Shown piece by piece: positions 23,528-37,007 of a stretch of DNA of 64,000 nucleotides (the first letter of the stretch is position 1; every line of letters begins with the position of its first letter). The position numbers and the translations under genes are program-made. Source of the DNA: Rhypophila decipiens. Lineage: Eukaryota > Ascomycota > Sordariomycetes > Sordariales > Naviculisporaceae. Location of the stretch: the NCBI GenBank assembly GCA_033297075.1, contig MU858220.1, positions 16,290 to 80,289 of the forward strand, read 5' to 3'. Under the pieces are notes generated by a model. It had not been told where the DNA came from. It searched no databases and was given only the letters and a program-made list of their open reading frames with translations.

Positions 23528-26500
23528 CTACTTTCCAACCAGAAAGCGGGCCTTCAACCTTGCCACGGCCAAATCACCCAATCGCCGCATGCTTCCGCCA
23601 TTCATCAGCTCCAACACCGACACTTCAATCCCCAAATTCTGCTTCCACCAGTTCCTCAGCTCAATAGCAACAAGCGAATCCACACCCGCCTCCGAGAGTG
23701 TCAGCCCCACATCAAGCGGCGCCTCGCCGTCTTCGTCCTCGCGGCGCATCAAAAATGTCGACACTCGATTGCGAATCTCTCCCGCCAAAAAGTCTGCAGC
23801 CGTGGTTGTCTCGAGCTGGTTTGGTTCAGAGCGAACGGACATCAAAAAGGTCTTGATACCACCGTTTCCATTCTGCCCGGACCCGTCGGACGAGTTCGCA
23901 TCGTTGGTTTTTTCAATGTTGCGATAGATGGCCCATCGGGGATCTCGCTTCCAGATGATGGCGTTCTCGGGGTGCATTATGGGAAGTCGGCACTCCAGTG
24001 CCTGAGTGACTTGGCTGGGGTTGGTGTAGCCTGCATACCTCTCCTTGTCCCTTGATTTCTCTATCGCTGACCAACTGTGCAGCGACGACCTGGCAATCGA
24101 CAGTTGCAGGCTGTCCAGGAACGCCTGCTCAGTAATCAGCTTTCCTGCGCTGGCCAGCATATTCTCCTTTGCAGTAGGAGTGCGGCTGATGTACCCGACC
24201 TCGTCAACTGCACCAATGTCGATGACAGAGGCCGGCAGGTTTCTGGCCCGACGGTACTGGACAAAGGCGTCCATAAACGTATTCGATGCGGCGTAGTTGG
24301 CCTGTCCATAATTGCCAACAATGCCGCAGACAGAGGAGAAGAGAAGAAAGAAATCAAGGTGTTTGCCGTTGTCTGGCAGCAGGTTGTGAAGGTTCCAGGT
24401 TCCCTCCACACGCGGCTTGATGACAGCCTGGTAGGTTTCGAGGTCCATGTCGATGGTGCCCATGTCGCGCAGAATCATGGCCATCTGCATGACTCCTGCG
24501 ATGGGACGGGGACAAGACTCGATGGTCCGCTTGACTACATCTGGATCTGAGACGTCGCCCGACCAGGTCTGGACGGCACATCCGGATTGTTTGAGCTCGC
24601 TGATGAAGAGTCTGTCGTCGTCGGATTTGCCAGCCGACCTGGACAGGAAGGTGAGATGCCTTGCTCCGTGATCAACCATCCAAGTCGCGATTGCTTGACC
24701 AAGACCTCCCATGCCTCCAACAAGGAGGTAGGCTTTGTCGCTTTGGAAGGACGGCTTCGGCATGGCGCGAGTCCACCGAAGCACCGTGTCAGAATTCTTG
24801 CCATCGTTTTCTGTGACATCTGTGTCGTCGGGGAAGGTGATGACAATCTTGCCCATGTGCTGACCTTGCTGCATGAACCTAAAGGCATCCTGGATCTGGG
24901 TTGCCGGGAACAAGGTCACAGGTCGGATAGGCTGGACGTGGCCCTCGAGATACAGCTGGTTCACCCAGCGCAAGAGTCTTCCCACCTCGGGGACATCGTT
25001 GAGCGCATACCGCCAGAGGTCCACGCCGATGAATGTCCTGTTGTCCTCGAATTTGTCCATGGCCAGGAAACCTCGACCAATCATGTCTCGTTTGCCGATC
25101 TCGAGCATAACACCATGTGAGGCCAGGCAGTCCCACGTAGCATGCAGCAGCTCCCCAGAGGTCGAGTTCAATGCCACATCCACGCCAACGCCATCGGTGG
25201 CTTCCAGCAAGTCATCGCGGAAGCTCGTGTCGCGCGAATGGAAGATGTGGTCCCGGGGGATCCCCATCTCGTCGGCCAGGAATGCCACCTTTTCCTCTGT
25301 TCCAGCCGTGCAGTAAACCTCGGCACCAATCCATCTAGCCAGATGAATCGCCGCGATGCCAATACCGCCAGCGGCAGCATGGATCAGAATCGACTGCCCG
25401 CTCCTCAGCTTGGCTCGGTCAACCAAACCCATGAGCAAGGTGCAATAGACACCGGGCAGGGTGGCAGCATCGGCAAAACTCAATCCCTCATCAATCCTGA
25501 TTGCAAACTCTGCCGGACGCTGGATCTGAGTCGCCAGATTGGGATTGGTCCCCAGAGTCATGACCCTGTCGCCAACTCTGAGATGCGAAACTTTGGCACC
25601 CACCTTGGTGACAAGGCCAGCTCCCTCCAATCCCAACGGATAGACATCATCAGCCGAAAACGCATTCCTCGACAAGACACCAACAGCAATGAGGATATCC
25701 CTAAAGTTCATTCCCACAGCCTTGATTTCGATCTGGACATGGTCCTCTGGCAGAGGAGGCAACGACTGTCCGCTCCAGTACAGAGACTGAAGCAATCCCT
25801 GCTTGCCGATTTCGAGGGCTTTGGTATCGGGCGGTCCCATGGAATTGGCAGTCTCCTTCAGGGCCTCGGGGACAGAGCTCCAGTGAAACCTGCCGACATG
25901 CACGAGGCCATCATGCAAGGCAAACTCGAGGTCCGGGGCCAAGTCGCCTTCCTCGTCCTTGGTGGTCTGGACTCGTGCCAGAACGTCAACAATTGCGCTG
26001 GCAGCATTGTCGGAATCCCACTCCTCCAGCTCTAGAGTCGCCAAGGGCGGGTCTTGCTCGGATCGAATTGTCCTGACCACTCCAAGCACCAGTCCAGCAT
26101 GAGGATCCTTGGCGTCGATCTGCACAGGTGGTGTGAGCCACACTGTCGAAGCCATCTGCAACGACTGGACAGTCTCCAAGAACAGTCTCCAGTCCTTCTC
26201 ACTGGCATTGTGCAGTAAAGGTCCTTGAGCCGAATCATATCCCAGATCCACAAACGAGATCAAGTCCTGGTCAGCCGGCGGCATGACCTCATCGCCCCAG
26301 ATGTACCTCTCGACCTCGTGTCCCCTTTTCCTCAGCCTGCTCTCCACCTTGTCCACAATCTTCATTTCCTGACCTCGTCTCAGAAGCAACGAGACCTTCA
26401 ACGGAACCGCAATCGTCTCGAAACCATGCGGCCGGACCACCATGTTCGCGTTGATATGATGCCCTCGTGCATTGTCAAAGGCCACGCTCTCGACTCCTGC

Positions 26501-29500
26501 CCAGCCGGCGTTCTTGAGTCTTCTATCCCACTCTTCCACCTCGACGTAAGGCTTATCCACACGCCCATCAGCTCCACCCAGCCACCAACCAGAAAACAAG
26601 CCCATGATATACACCATTCCCTGCGTGACAGGACTGAGCTCCTGCAAGAACATGCGTCCCCGGGTCGGGTGCACCAGCTTGCAAACATGCTCCAGCGTGA
26701 CTCGGAGATCTGGCGTGGCATGCAAAACGTTGCTCGCGATGATGAGATCATAAGACCCTTCTTCAAAGCCCTGCGTCAAAGGGTCGGAAGAGATATCGAG
26801 AACCTTGTACTCGACCCCTTCGTAGTCGGCGAAGCGGTTCTGTGCGGCTGGGAAGAAGCCCGAGGACACGTCGGTGAATGTGTAGGACTGATATAGCCTC
26901 TCTTTGACTCCCCCGCTGTTGGAGCACAGAAGAGGCAGGATCCGAGAAGTCAAACCGCCTGTGCCCGCCCCAATCTCCAGAATGCGCATCTGAGGCTGTG
27001 CATGGCCGAGGAGGGTGAAAAAGTCGGTATAATCCCAGATGGCGTTCATCCAGTCGTAGATTCCGGCTAGGGTGTTGTCATGAATCAGCAGGTCGAGGAA
27101 GTCGGCTTCGCCCGTGAAGACAGCCGGGAGGTTGACAAAAGTGCGGTGGATCGCTGTGGCAATTTTCCCGACTCCGGAGGAAATGCATGCTTCAAGCACA
27201 GAAGAGATTCTCTCTTGGCGGGTGGAGGAGTCGAGATGGACGAGGGATCTGGCGGCGGGGACGAGGGGGTACGCTTCTGACTCTGAGAGCGACATGATGC
27301 GTTCCACTTGGCGAGAAAGCCAGTTGCGGTAGGTGAGGAAATGGGGCTGGGTGATTTTCTCGAGAGGGATCGCATCGACCAGTGGGAGAGACTCCAAAGC
27401 GCAGAGAACGAATAATTCCTCCGAGAGGGAGAGGTGCGGTGTGATGTCGTATTTGGGACGGGTCAGGGTTGCCGTGTTGGGGAGGAAGTTTATGTCTGGT
27501 TTCCAGTGGAGTTGGAGCGACATTTGGGTTGCTTGCTCTGGGAGGTCCATGTCTTTTGATGTCGCTGAATCAGGCGAGTCTGGTGACGACATGGATTCGA
27601 TGGGCGTTGCCTTGAAGCCTGTGAGGAAGTAAACAAGCTCGTCATGAATGACACCGAATGACTCGCCCACTACCCCCAGTCCAGGCCGTCCGGTCGAGTT
27701 GGTCTTGATCTGGATGGTCCGGGCAACATCATCATGAGCAGAGCTGCTGCCAGGATCCCCAATGTACCACTCCTGGATAAATGTTGGCAAGGCAAGCTGG
27801 GTGAACTTGCGGTACTGTCCTTGCACGGAAGCCACGGTCCAGGATTGAAGTATCAAATCAAGAGTCGAAGGATGTAGTGCATAAGCACTCTCTGACTGCT
27901 CTCCTGTGTTATCGACGATCTTGGCAATCATGGACGTGTTGCTTGTATCAGCACCACTGCTGCTCTTCCCGGTGGCATGGTTGATCACATCGGAGGAAAT
28001 GTCTCGCAGTCCGGTAAATCGTGGCCCGTAGTTCAGACCGATACGAGACATGGTCGTGTACCATCGCTGCGAAGACACGCGGCGGGGAAGAGATGTCGGT
28101 GGCGGCTTGCGAGTCTGATATGGGCGTCGTTTGAAGTTGCTTCCAGAGCGGACAAGGCCTGTGCAGTGTTTGTTCCACACCCCCTGGGCAGCGCTCCCAA
28201 TCTTGGTGTTGCTCACGTCGTTGCTGCTGGGCTTGTACGACACGATGTTGAACTCGTACCACTCTGTGCTGTCGAGACTGGCTGTTATCCGCTGGGGCTT
28301 GAGCGTCGTGATGATCTCGGCGGGTGTCTCGTCGTTGAGGACCAGGGCCTGGTGGAGTGTGACTTCTTTGACTGTGTAGTCCCTTTTCAACGTGGCCAAC
28401 TGGTCGGGCTGCTGGACTTTCTCGCAGAGGAGCTGAAAGACTGCCTCTCCTGCCATGGCGACGTAGCCTGTTCCTGGGAAGATGATGTCGTTGCCTACCA
28501 TGTGGTCTCGTAACCAGGGGACGTCGGCAACAAGAAGCTCGCTGTTTCGCCAGGTCGGGGACAGATCCGAACCGTCGATGGCGCGGACACCGAGGAGGTC
28601 ATGAGGCAAGTGTTGACGGAACCGCCAGTTTTGGATAGGCCGGGTCGTGTGCCAATGGGAGACAGCGGGATCATGATGCCAGGGGTATGTGGGCAAGTCA
28701 GGAACAACCTGCGAGGATGGCGAAATAGGCCATTGGATCGGATAGCCCAGAGTAAAGAGCTGCCCTATAGCTGAGAGGAATGACTCGGTATCGTTTCTGT
28801 CACGGGACAAGGTACCGACGTATTGTTGCTGATGCGCCGAAACCTCTTGGTAGATCTGGCGGAGAGGTCCGCGAAGGGTCGAGTGAGGGCCGACTTCGAG
28901 GTGCATCATGGGCGCGCGAGAGAACTTGAGCAGAGACTGGACGGCAGAGTGGAACAGGACTGGGCTCTCGAGGTTTTGTTGCCAGTACCGGGCACCAAAA
29001 TCGGCAGCGTCGGTGAGAATCCTGCCTCCGTGCACGCTCGAGTAGAATGGGACCGTCGGGGCTTGGGCGGGCTGGAGGTGTGTTGAGATGAGGTCGTGGT
29101 ATTGATCTCCTACGAGGCGCATGTGGTCTGTTTAGGGGTCAGTATTGTTGATCACTTTTCGGGAAAGAGTAAACAAGCTCACCAGAGTGATAGGCCATCT
29201 CAACCTTCAATTTCCGCACAAGGACGCCCTCGTGCCGTTCCCCGATTCGAGCTATCACAGCCTCGAGCTCACCCAGGTCGCCGCTGAGCGTGACGCTCTG
29301 CCCACTGTTCTCGCACGCAATCGTAACCTTTCCACCCGTCGAGCTCTCTGCCAAAAATGGCTGGACAGTAAGTTTTCCCAGTCCCACAGCAGCCATTCCT
29401 CCCTTGGGTCTGTCGATATCACAAGTTGAATAGTGTTTGCAGACCCAACCTCGATAGAAGGCCGCAATGATGGCATCCCTCTTTGTAAGCGAGCCAGCTG

Positions 29501-32083
29501 CATACGCAGCAGCAATCTCTCCGCTCGAATGACCGACCACAGCAGAAGGGACGATGCCGAACGAAGCCAGGAGGTCGACCAAGGCGATCTGCAAAGCTGT
29601 GCAGATGGGCTGCGAGTATTCAGCCTGGGACAGCAGGGCCCTGTCGTCGGGGCGTGATGAACAGAGGACGTCTTCGATGGACCACGGCGGGGCAACGTCG
29701 ATATCAAGCGCCTGTAAGATGTTGTCCATATCTCTGATGTTGTCGAGGAAGGTGGGATAGTCGACCATCAGCTGGCGGCCCATGTTTGCCCTGTCCGCGG
29801 ATTTTAGTTGGCTTGCATCTGTATCGTTTCATGTATGGAAAGGGTAACGTACCACTGAGCCCCCTGACCGGTGAAAACAAACGCCACCTTGTCCAGCCCG
29901 TGACACGTAACCGGGACAACGTCAACGGCATCTGCCTGCTCACCCGGAGCGACCACCACGCTGAAGCCCCTATACTTGAGCCTCTCGCGTCGCTCAGCCA
30001 AAGTGTAGGCTACATGCTCCAGATCCTGCTCGGGATGTTGGGCTAGATAGTCGCGGTGATGCTGCACCATCGACTTGAGCGACTTGGCATGTGCGGCCGA
30101 GAAGAGCAACAAGGCATGTTTCCTTCTTGCCGTCGGAAGAGGAGGTGGGGTCTCAAAGATGAAGGACCGGGGGATCGATCGTGGAGGGGCGAGTCCGAAC
30201 GATGCTGCCGAGTCGATGACAAACTGCAAGAGGTGGTGAGAAACAAGTTGCCATGGTCAGTAACAGAACAAGACTCACATGTGCATTTGACCCGCCAATG
30301 CCGTACGAGTTGACGCTGTATCGTTCGGCGCAGTTCTCGGGCCATGGTATCGGCTCGGTGGGCACGACGAGGTTGGCTTCCTCCCATGGGACTGTATCGT
30401 TGTCAGTTGCTGCCTTCTCATCCTTGTCAAGTTTTCGAGACTTACTCTCCGGATTGGGCGTCTCAAACTTGATATTCGGAATGACGACCCGGTTCTCCAG
30501 CGCGACCACAGCCTTGATGATGCTCGTGAGCGTAGCAGCCCCTTCGCTGTGTCCCATATTCGGCTTGACCTGAATTTGTTGTTTCCAACATCATTAGCCC
30601 ATCTTTTCTCCACAACCTCCGGCCCGAAACAGTGAATTGTAAAAGGACCTACCGCGCCCATATAAACCCTTCTCCCATAGCCACCAAAACAGCGCGCAAT
30701 AGCCCTCGCCTCGATAGGATCGCCCACCTTCGTACCAGTCCCATGCGCCTCAACCACAACCTGCCTTTGCCCGAAGCCTCCATCAAGCTCATGTTCCAAC
30801 CCCGCGTTCCGGTACGCCATCCGAATACACTCCTCATGAGCATCCACACTAGGCACCGACAGCCCTTTGGTCCTCCCATCGGCGTTGCTCGCGCACCCGC
30901 GTATCACTGCCCTGACCGGATTTCCATCTCGAACCGCCAAGTCGGCCCGTTTGATGTACACAGCCGTGACAGCTTCCCCGCGGGCGTACCCATCAGCCCT
31001 GACATCAAACGTCTTGCAGCTTCCCTCGGCGGATAACGTCCCCTGCAGCGTCATGGCAACACTCATCCCCGGCGCCATGATGAGATTCACACCCGTGACA
31101 ACAGCGCCGTCGATGTCTCCCCGTTGAATGGCCCTGACCGCCTCGTGCAATGCCACACCGGCAGAGGAACAAGCCGTCTTGAGCGTCATGGACGGTCCTC
31201 GCAGGTCAAACTCGTACGACACCCTATTCGACAAAGCAAAATCTTTGGAGCCGAGTAAATGATATGGATGGTAGAATTGCGTGTCGCGGCGGTGCATGTC
31301 TTGCCAATCGTCGGAAAAAACACCGGCGTACACGCCGATTTTGTACCTTTGGGAGGCGGATAGCTTGGAGGGCAGCTCCCCGGCTGAAGTCAAGGCCTCG
31401 TGGACAACTTGCAGCGTCAGCCGATGGGCTGGGTCCAGGTGGGAGGCTTCAGAGGAGGTGTAGTTGAACATGGAGGTGTCGAAGGATGTTAGGAGGGAAG
31501 AAGGTAGGTAGTAGCCGTGTTCCGTGTTGACTGTCCCTGGTTTGTTGAGGTGCGGGGTGTGATACCCGGCCGTGTTGAAGCGAGAATCGGGAACGACGGA
31601 TCTGGCGTCTTGTTTGGAGGCGAGGAATGTGTAGAGGGCTTCTGGGGTTGTGAGGGCTGCAGAGGTATTGTCGGAGCCCGAAGGGAGGCGTAGGCCTATG
31701 CCGCAGATTGCTACGGGCACTGGGACGGGGGCGGTGGCTGGCACTGCTGCTGATGCTGCTGGTGGTGCTGTCATCAGCGATGGTGAGGTGGTCGAAGTGC
31801 AAGGTGTGATGAAGCCGTCCATCGAGGAGGCCGAGGGGGCACCACCGCCGTGGGTAAGCTGAGCCGGGATGTCTTCTTGCCTGGGGTTGTTGACGTTGGC
31901 GTGCGTGTCATGGGCGGCGTCATGGTGTCGGTTGATATCGCGAGGGTCGCCGTCTCCGGGACCGATGTTCACATTGGCGTTGGTAGATGCCGGCGTGGTG
32001 CTGTTGCCCAGGGCATTTGCATCCCCGGTCATGGGCATGGAAGGGGCCGCCTCAGCCGCTGCTCCGCTGTTTAGTTCCTTCAT
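23528..32083 (-). CDS. Highly reducing type I polyketide synthase, KS-AT-DH-cMT-ER-KR-ACP
   Basis: Six exons: 32083-30653, 30569-30446, 30391-30279, 30223-29853, 29790-29183 and 29127-23528; 2748 aa. KS: nucleophile in TACSSAG (Cys305), HGTGT and [16 protein letters not shown] (Ser about 768). [14 protein letters not shown] (His about 1091) with LHPSTLDLI (Asp about 1306). C-methyltransferase: LEIGAGTGG (about 1599). [17 protein letters not shown] (about 2132). [10 protein letters not shown] (about 2353) with [19 protein letters not shown] (Ser about 2700), then the C-terminus, so no thioesterase or reductase release domain. All motifs look intact, predicting a reduced and possibly C-methylated chain. 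Residues 1-120 before the KS are low in complexity (Asn, Ala, Pro, Thr), which is long for this family. The ATG at 32083 is chosen because the frame upstream begins only with TTG. The hydrolase lies next downstream. Confidence 0.95.
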
Positions 32084-35000
32084 TGTGTAGATGGTGACGC
32101 TGAATAGGTGATGGTTCTTGCTGTATGCTGTTTGTTCTGGTGGGGTAGACAATAAAAGTATGAGTCTGTGGTTGGGTATCAAGCTCAAAAAGCTGGAAAA
32201 TAATAAAGGATACTCCAATACTGCAGCTCGTGATGGTTAAACGACTTCTTGCTCGATGACGAAGGCGTGGGAGGAAGTAAACAGGTGACTAAGCCTCATG
32301 ATATCTCATGTCAAAGGAGGAAATCCACTCAGTGTTTATATATGACGCCGTGGATAGTGTGATGGGTATTAGGTTGGATATAAAGTCAGGATCAAAGGCA
32401 TGAGCATCTCACAGGTGACAGTTCCATTGTCATGAGGCGGTCCAGATGGAAGAGACAAGAGAACCCCTGACAACCGCGCCTGCGAGAAAAACAGTATCCG
32501 GCCTCGAGTGGGTGACGCCAACCTGCCAAGGTGAGCGGGGGAGACTAGGTATGAACCTTGGTCGTCTTTTTTTGGTTCACCGACAGGGGCCGTCGTGGTT
32601 TAAACGTCCTCTCTAGTCAACATGAGGAAAGGTGAGAATGATAGTGTAAAGCCACCATGCAACATCTTGGGTGGATACGTAGTTATGGACATGGTGAGAG
32701 ATAAAGATGATAAAGCGAAACACATGACAACGAGCGTGCTTCACCTTGAGGGGTAGATAGTGTCTGCCAGCCAGTGACTAGTGCCTGCCCATTGGGGCCA
32801 ACAGCATATCTTCACAACGCTGCTTCATCGTGGGATTCGGATCCTGTTTCGTGGAAGCGATGACACGACTCGCTTGTCTCGTCCGGGGAAGAAGTGGGAA
32901 TAACACAATGGCGATTGAGGAGAAGATGCAATAATGGGACTGATATACCCTTTAATCTCTTGGAACATGTTTGTGGGGAGCAAGAAAACGGGAAAGAGAC
33001 CAGTAGGATGGTATGGAGTTTCGTCCGGCAAGGACGTTGACTTTCTATTCCGTCGTCCCCATTGGATGATTGACAGTCTTTTACCCCACAAACATCCCAG
33101 GCTCCTGGGAGATGATATGAGTTCTCGTCAGATAAACATGGATGGGGGGAAAAAAAGAAGTCGCCATATTAGCGTCAGCTTGCTGCATCTTGGTTGCATC
33201 CAGGGACCCGTTGGAGAGGCCAAGTGGGTTTTTTACTCTACTCGCAGCATGGGCGGCCGGTAACGAAGACACAGTTTTCAAGCCAGTCACCAGTCTCTTG
33301 ACTTTTTCCCACTTTGTTTCTTTCCTTCGTGGGTGGTCTGTCTCGGGAAGGACCACGATGCCAAGGGGGGCGAGACTTTCCAAGCCCTTCAGGTATGGTA
33401 GGACGGATGTGTCTTCCGTCATTCTTCTTCACCATCCAATCCACGTATACGGTACCGAATGGCAGTCTGTGGTTCTGATGCTACCTGATGCATCCTGTGT
33501 CATTGACCTTCCGTTTCCCGGGTCGTGCAGCGGTAACTGGGAATCCTGGGACTGAAGCATGAGTATTAGAATTTCTCAGCCATATCATGTCGGTTCACCT
33601 TCTGGCCTGTCATTATCAATTGCTATCACTTGGCTCTAGCAGATCAAATGCAGCAGAGACCATTATGGTATGATCTGCTGAGAACAAATATGCTCAAGTT
33701 CGATTACTTGGACCAGGGAGGTCCAAGATTCGGACTCTCGGGGTTTATCGTTTGTCGTCGTATTTTGATTTTGGAAGATTCCGCCATCATACGAGTGGGA
33801 AAACGTTGCATTTTCGGCTTATAGCTAGGTCATTATAAGCATATTCTGGCGTTGTGTACTTGTCTTTTAGGGTTATTTGTTCCGTCGAACCCCCCTTTTC
33901 CCCTTTTCTAGAAGTGGGTCTGGCCCAGAGCTGTGGGAAGGGGGTGTGCAAGTTGAAACAAGAGAGGAGAGGTTGGTGAAGAGAAGAGTGGAACAAACGT
34001 CTCTTGGCACGAAAACAATGTGCCTCTTTCTTTACCGAGGACAGCTGCAGCACTTCCCCCCTTCTCGGGATTGTTTCCAATTCCCGGAAGATTGACACTG
34101 CCATTGGAATATTTTGCGCAATGCACTTTATCGTTTCTTGGTAACGGCTCCTCCACTGACAGGACTGAGCCTCCCCTTTTGGTCGTGGTCGGGGTGCCCG
34201 TCCCGCCTTTACCGGCAGGACGGTAAAGCCTAAAGGAGGGGGGGCTGTGCCACTGGCCAGCAGTGGCGGCCGATTAATGAATGTTGTGCGACGGAGGTGT
34301 TGCTGTGCTGTCACTGCTGTTGCTCTATGCCCCAAAGTGGCACAGCGGAACGATCGTCCCCCGAGACGGTTAGGGCGCCCAGGGCCATTGGGACAGAGAG
34401 GTTGCGCCGCCCGGGGTCCCATATCTCCCCGTTCCCTCCCGCTGGCAGGGGCCGCTCTGTTTTGATCCCCCGCTTTCTTTTCCTCCTCCTCCCGTCTCCC
34501 CGTCCGCCCCTCCCGCGCTGTTCCATGTCTTGCCGTAGCTTGTCAAGATGTCTTGCTTACTTTAGTGTGCTGGCCCCACTTAATACTCTCAACTATAGAC
34601 ATGTTGGTTGATATATCGTCATGTTATAGGGGTGGGTTGGCCCCCCGATGGTATTCTGATAGATGATTCGTGAGTGCAGATCAATGAAGATGGAGAGGGG
34701 AAGGTCACGATCGGGGAAGGTGAACCGCCATGTGGGAGAGAGCTATCATGGCTGTATCATGCATTCTCCTCCTTCTCGAGGAAATCCCGGAGAATAACAA
34801 ATGGCCGACCCAACGATCTGGATCGAGACAGCAGCCAGAAAGCATTCTGTGGGGTGTGTGGATAGGTGCCAAAATCCGACCGGCCACGGCACAGAGGTAG
34901 GATTGGGTATAGGCCCGATATGCAATGTACGGACACGTGTAATACCTATATGCAGGCTCTAAACTAGTTATACATTAGCTCGGATTCAGCACTAATCCGA

Positions 35001-36870
35001 ATTTACTAAGAAGTACCGTTTCTCCGGTCCGTAAAAGCTGCTCAGGAAAGCTTTTCTGACGAGTGAATGGGACTGAATGAGTCATGTCCAAGTGCTGTCT
35101 CGGGTAGAGTACTGTACCAATTCATTTCTTGATACTGAGGCGGTTCTGTATCCCAAGTGCATGAGATGCTCGTTGTCACACAAACTCCGCTTATGAATGG
35201 AGTTTTCTCTTCACTAAACTTGCTGCATCCCCTCTTGTTTAGGAAGGTGCTGCATAATCTTGATGCTGCTCCCATGTACACAAGCACAAGTTGTGCTCAT
35301 GGGTCCTGCGAGATATCTATCTGTCCGATGGCTTTATGTCGTGTTAACATGACAAACTATGCCAGGGCGAGGAAAGGACTTGAGAAAATGGGAATTCGAG
35401 CAACATTTGTTTTGAAGTCCTGTAAGCGACTTGGGTGAATCCTTCAACCTGACAACGAGGTAAAGACTGTCCGTACCTGACTACCTCTCCTTCACTTCTA
35501 ACTTCCCACCTCTGTGGGTAAATTTGTTTGACCCATTGTGTTGGGATTGTCTTCTGGTTGGGCCCAATTCCATCCGTCAGTCGAGAGATCAGTGTGCCAT
35601 CGTAGCAAGGTCAACGATAACAACCGGAGGGGGCGCGCAAAAGCAATGTCCTACCACCTCATTACTCGCCTATGTTTGTAATTCTGCGTAGTCAAGGTGG
35701 CATATCAGCATAAAACTTGAAATCCATCATTGCATGTGCATTGCACAGAGCCGGTGTTGTATATGCCGGCATCACGTCACCATGTAACCCTGATATGACC
35801 CCCAGTAGTTGGACTACTGTTACTTGTCGATAGTGATTCTCCGTATGCATGAGCTTCCGAATGAAGGGAAAGCTAGCCCCTAGCCATACGGGATGTGATG
35901 GAGAGTCCCGGGGGACTGGTTTCGTCCCTTGCTAACCATTGTTGAGCCCAAGAGAAGACTGGCGCAGTGTCGGTACATAATCACCGCATGTATGTCTCTC
36001 AATAGTGCCGACCTATTCTCGGAACATTACATGTTCCAGATGGGCCAATTGCCGTGGGGGTACACACAGGTCAGCACCAGTATCAATCCCGAGGTCCTCG
36101 GGCATGGTGGTGACAGGCATTAATCGCCGACTCGGCGAACAGCTGGCAGCATCGTGGTCTTGGCAATCGTTCCACTGACTTAGGTGGCCTCCTTGACTGG
36201 TTCTGGGACCCTGCCGTCGGCTGCCCAAACTGCGGCATACCTTTTGCAGGCACCACTAGTGTTTCGCCAAAAGAGCTCATCCTCAAGTAGCCCTTGACTC
36301 AAAGGCGGCATGGATGGGACTCCCTACTTGGCACAGAGTTGGTGATGCATAAAGAAACGCATGGGGCTTAGACTGAGGAGCTAGTGTCCTGTCATGAATC
36401 GACAACACAAATATCATATGCATGGAATGGCCCCTTATCCGGTCTCTAAGCGACGGCCACATACGGCGCGATAGCAGATATGAAGGCAAAGGAGAAACAA
36501 ACTCCGAAACCCAGGGTAAGAATTGAGAAAGATGTAACGTTAAAGGAGAAATAATATCCCAGACCGGGATGGATGAGAATAAATTTACGACAGACTCGAC
36601 AATTTCTTGATTGCGTGATCTGCGCTCATCCCGCCGAGTTTGTGCCAAAGTTACCAGGTAGTTACAACTACATATGCTCATGTCCGAAAAGGCGCTCAAC
36701 ATAATCTATAGCATATTTTGAACGTGAGTGTTACTGTTGGGTGGGTCCTCCCATGGAAGCTCTGTGTCATGCTGTAAACTCCAAATCGCCGTGGTTTCAC
36801 GCCGTTTCATTCGCCCTTGGTAAGCAAAGAGACTGCTAGTTGATAGACCGGTCAGCAATAGCGATATATC
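32084..36870. other. 4.8-kb stretch with no protein gene seen
   Basis: Includes the PKS promoter. Short ORFs here (for example about 33142-33555 and 33787-34422) have no domain character, no intron-extended conservation and simple composition. A GC-rich patch at about 34180-34520 contains a short GGTAAAG/CTTTACC inverted repeat. I see no RNA gene before the 5S at 36871. Confidence 0.5.
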
Positions 36871-36990
36871 ACATACGACCATAGGCGCTGGAAAACTCGG
36901 GATCCCGTCCGCTCTCCCATAGATAAGCCAGTGACCGCTGGACTAGTACTCAGGTGGGTGACCACTGGGGAATCCCCGGTGTTGTATGTC
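36871..36990 (+). rRNA. 5S ribosomal RNA
   Basis: The sequence starts ACATACGACCATAGG and ends GTTGTATGT, which pair as helix I. The internal text GGATCCCGTCCGCTCTCC, AGATAAGCCAGTGACC and the C-box-like GGTGGGTGACCAC match filamentous ascomycete 5S rRNA in order and spacing, about 120 nt. It is a single copy here, away from any rDNA repeat, as is usual for dispersed Pezizomycotina 5S genes. Transcribed by RNA polymerase III from internal control elements. Confidence 0.95.
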
Positions 36991-37000
36991 TTCTCTTTGA

Positions 37001-37007
37001 TTTTTTT
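37001..37007 (+). terminator. Pol III termination run after 5S
   Basis: Seven T residues 11 nt after the 5S 3' end, as expected for polymerase III release. Confidence 0.7.

Noticed and set aside
24587..26896. Several plus-strand ORFs of 150-300 aa
   Set aside because: All are antisense shadows of the GC-rich PKS exon.
32084..32218. 45-residue N-terminal extension of the PKS frame
   Set aside because: It begins with TTG, has UTR-like composition, and the ATG at 32083 is a normal start.
33142..33555. 137-aa ORF upstream of the PKS
   Set aside because: No domain, simple composition, no splice-extended continuation.
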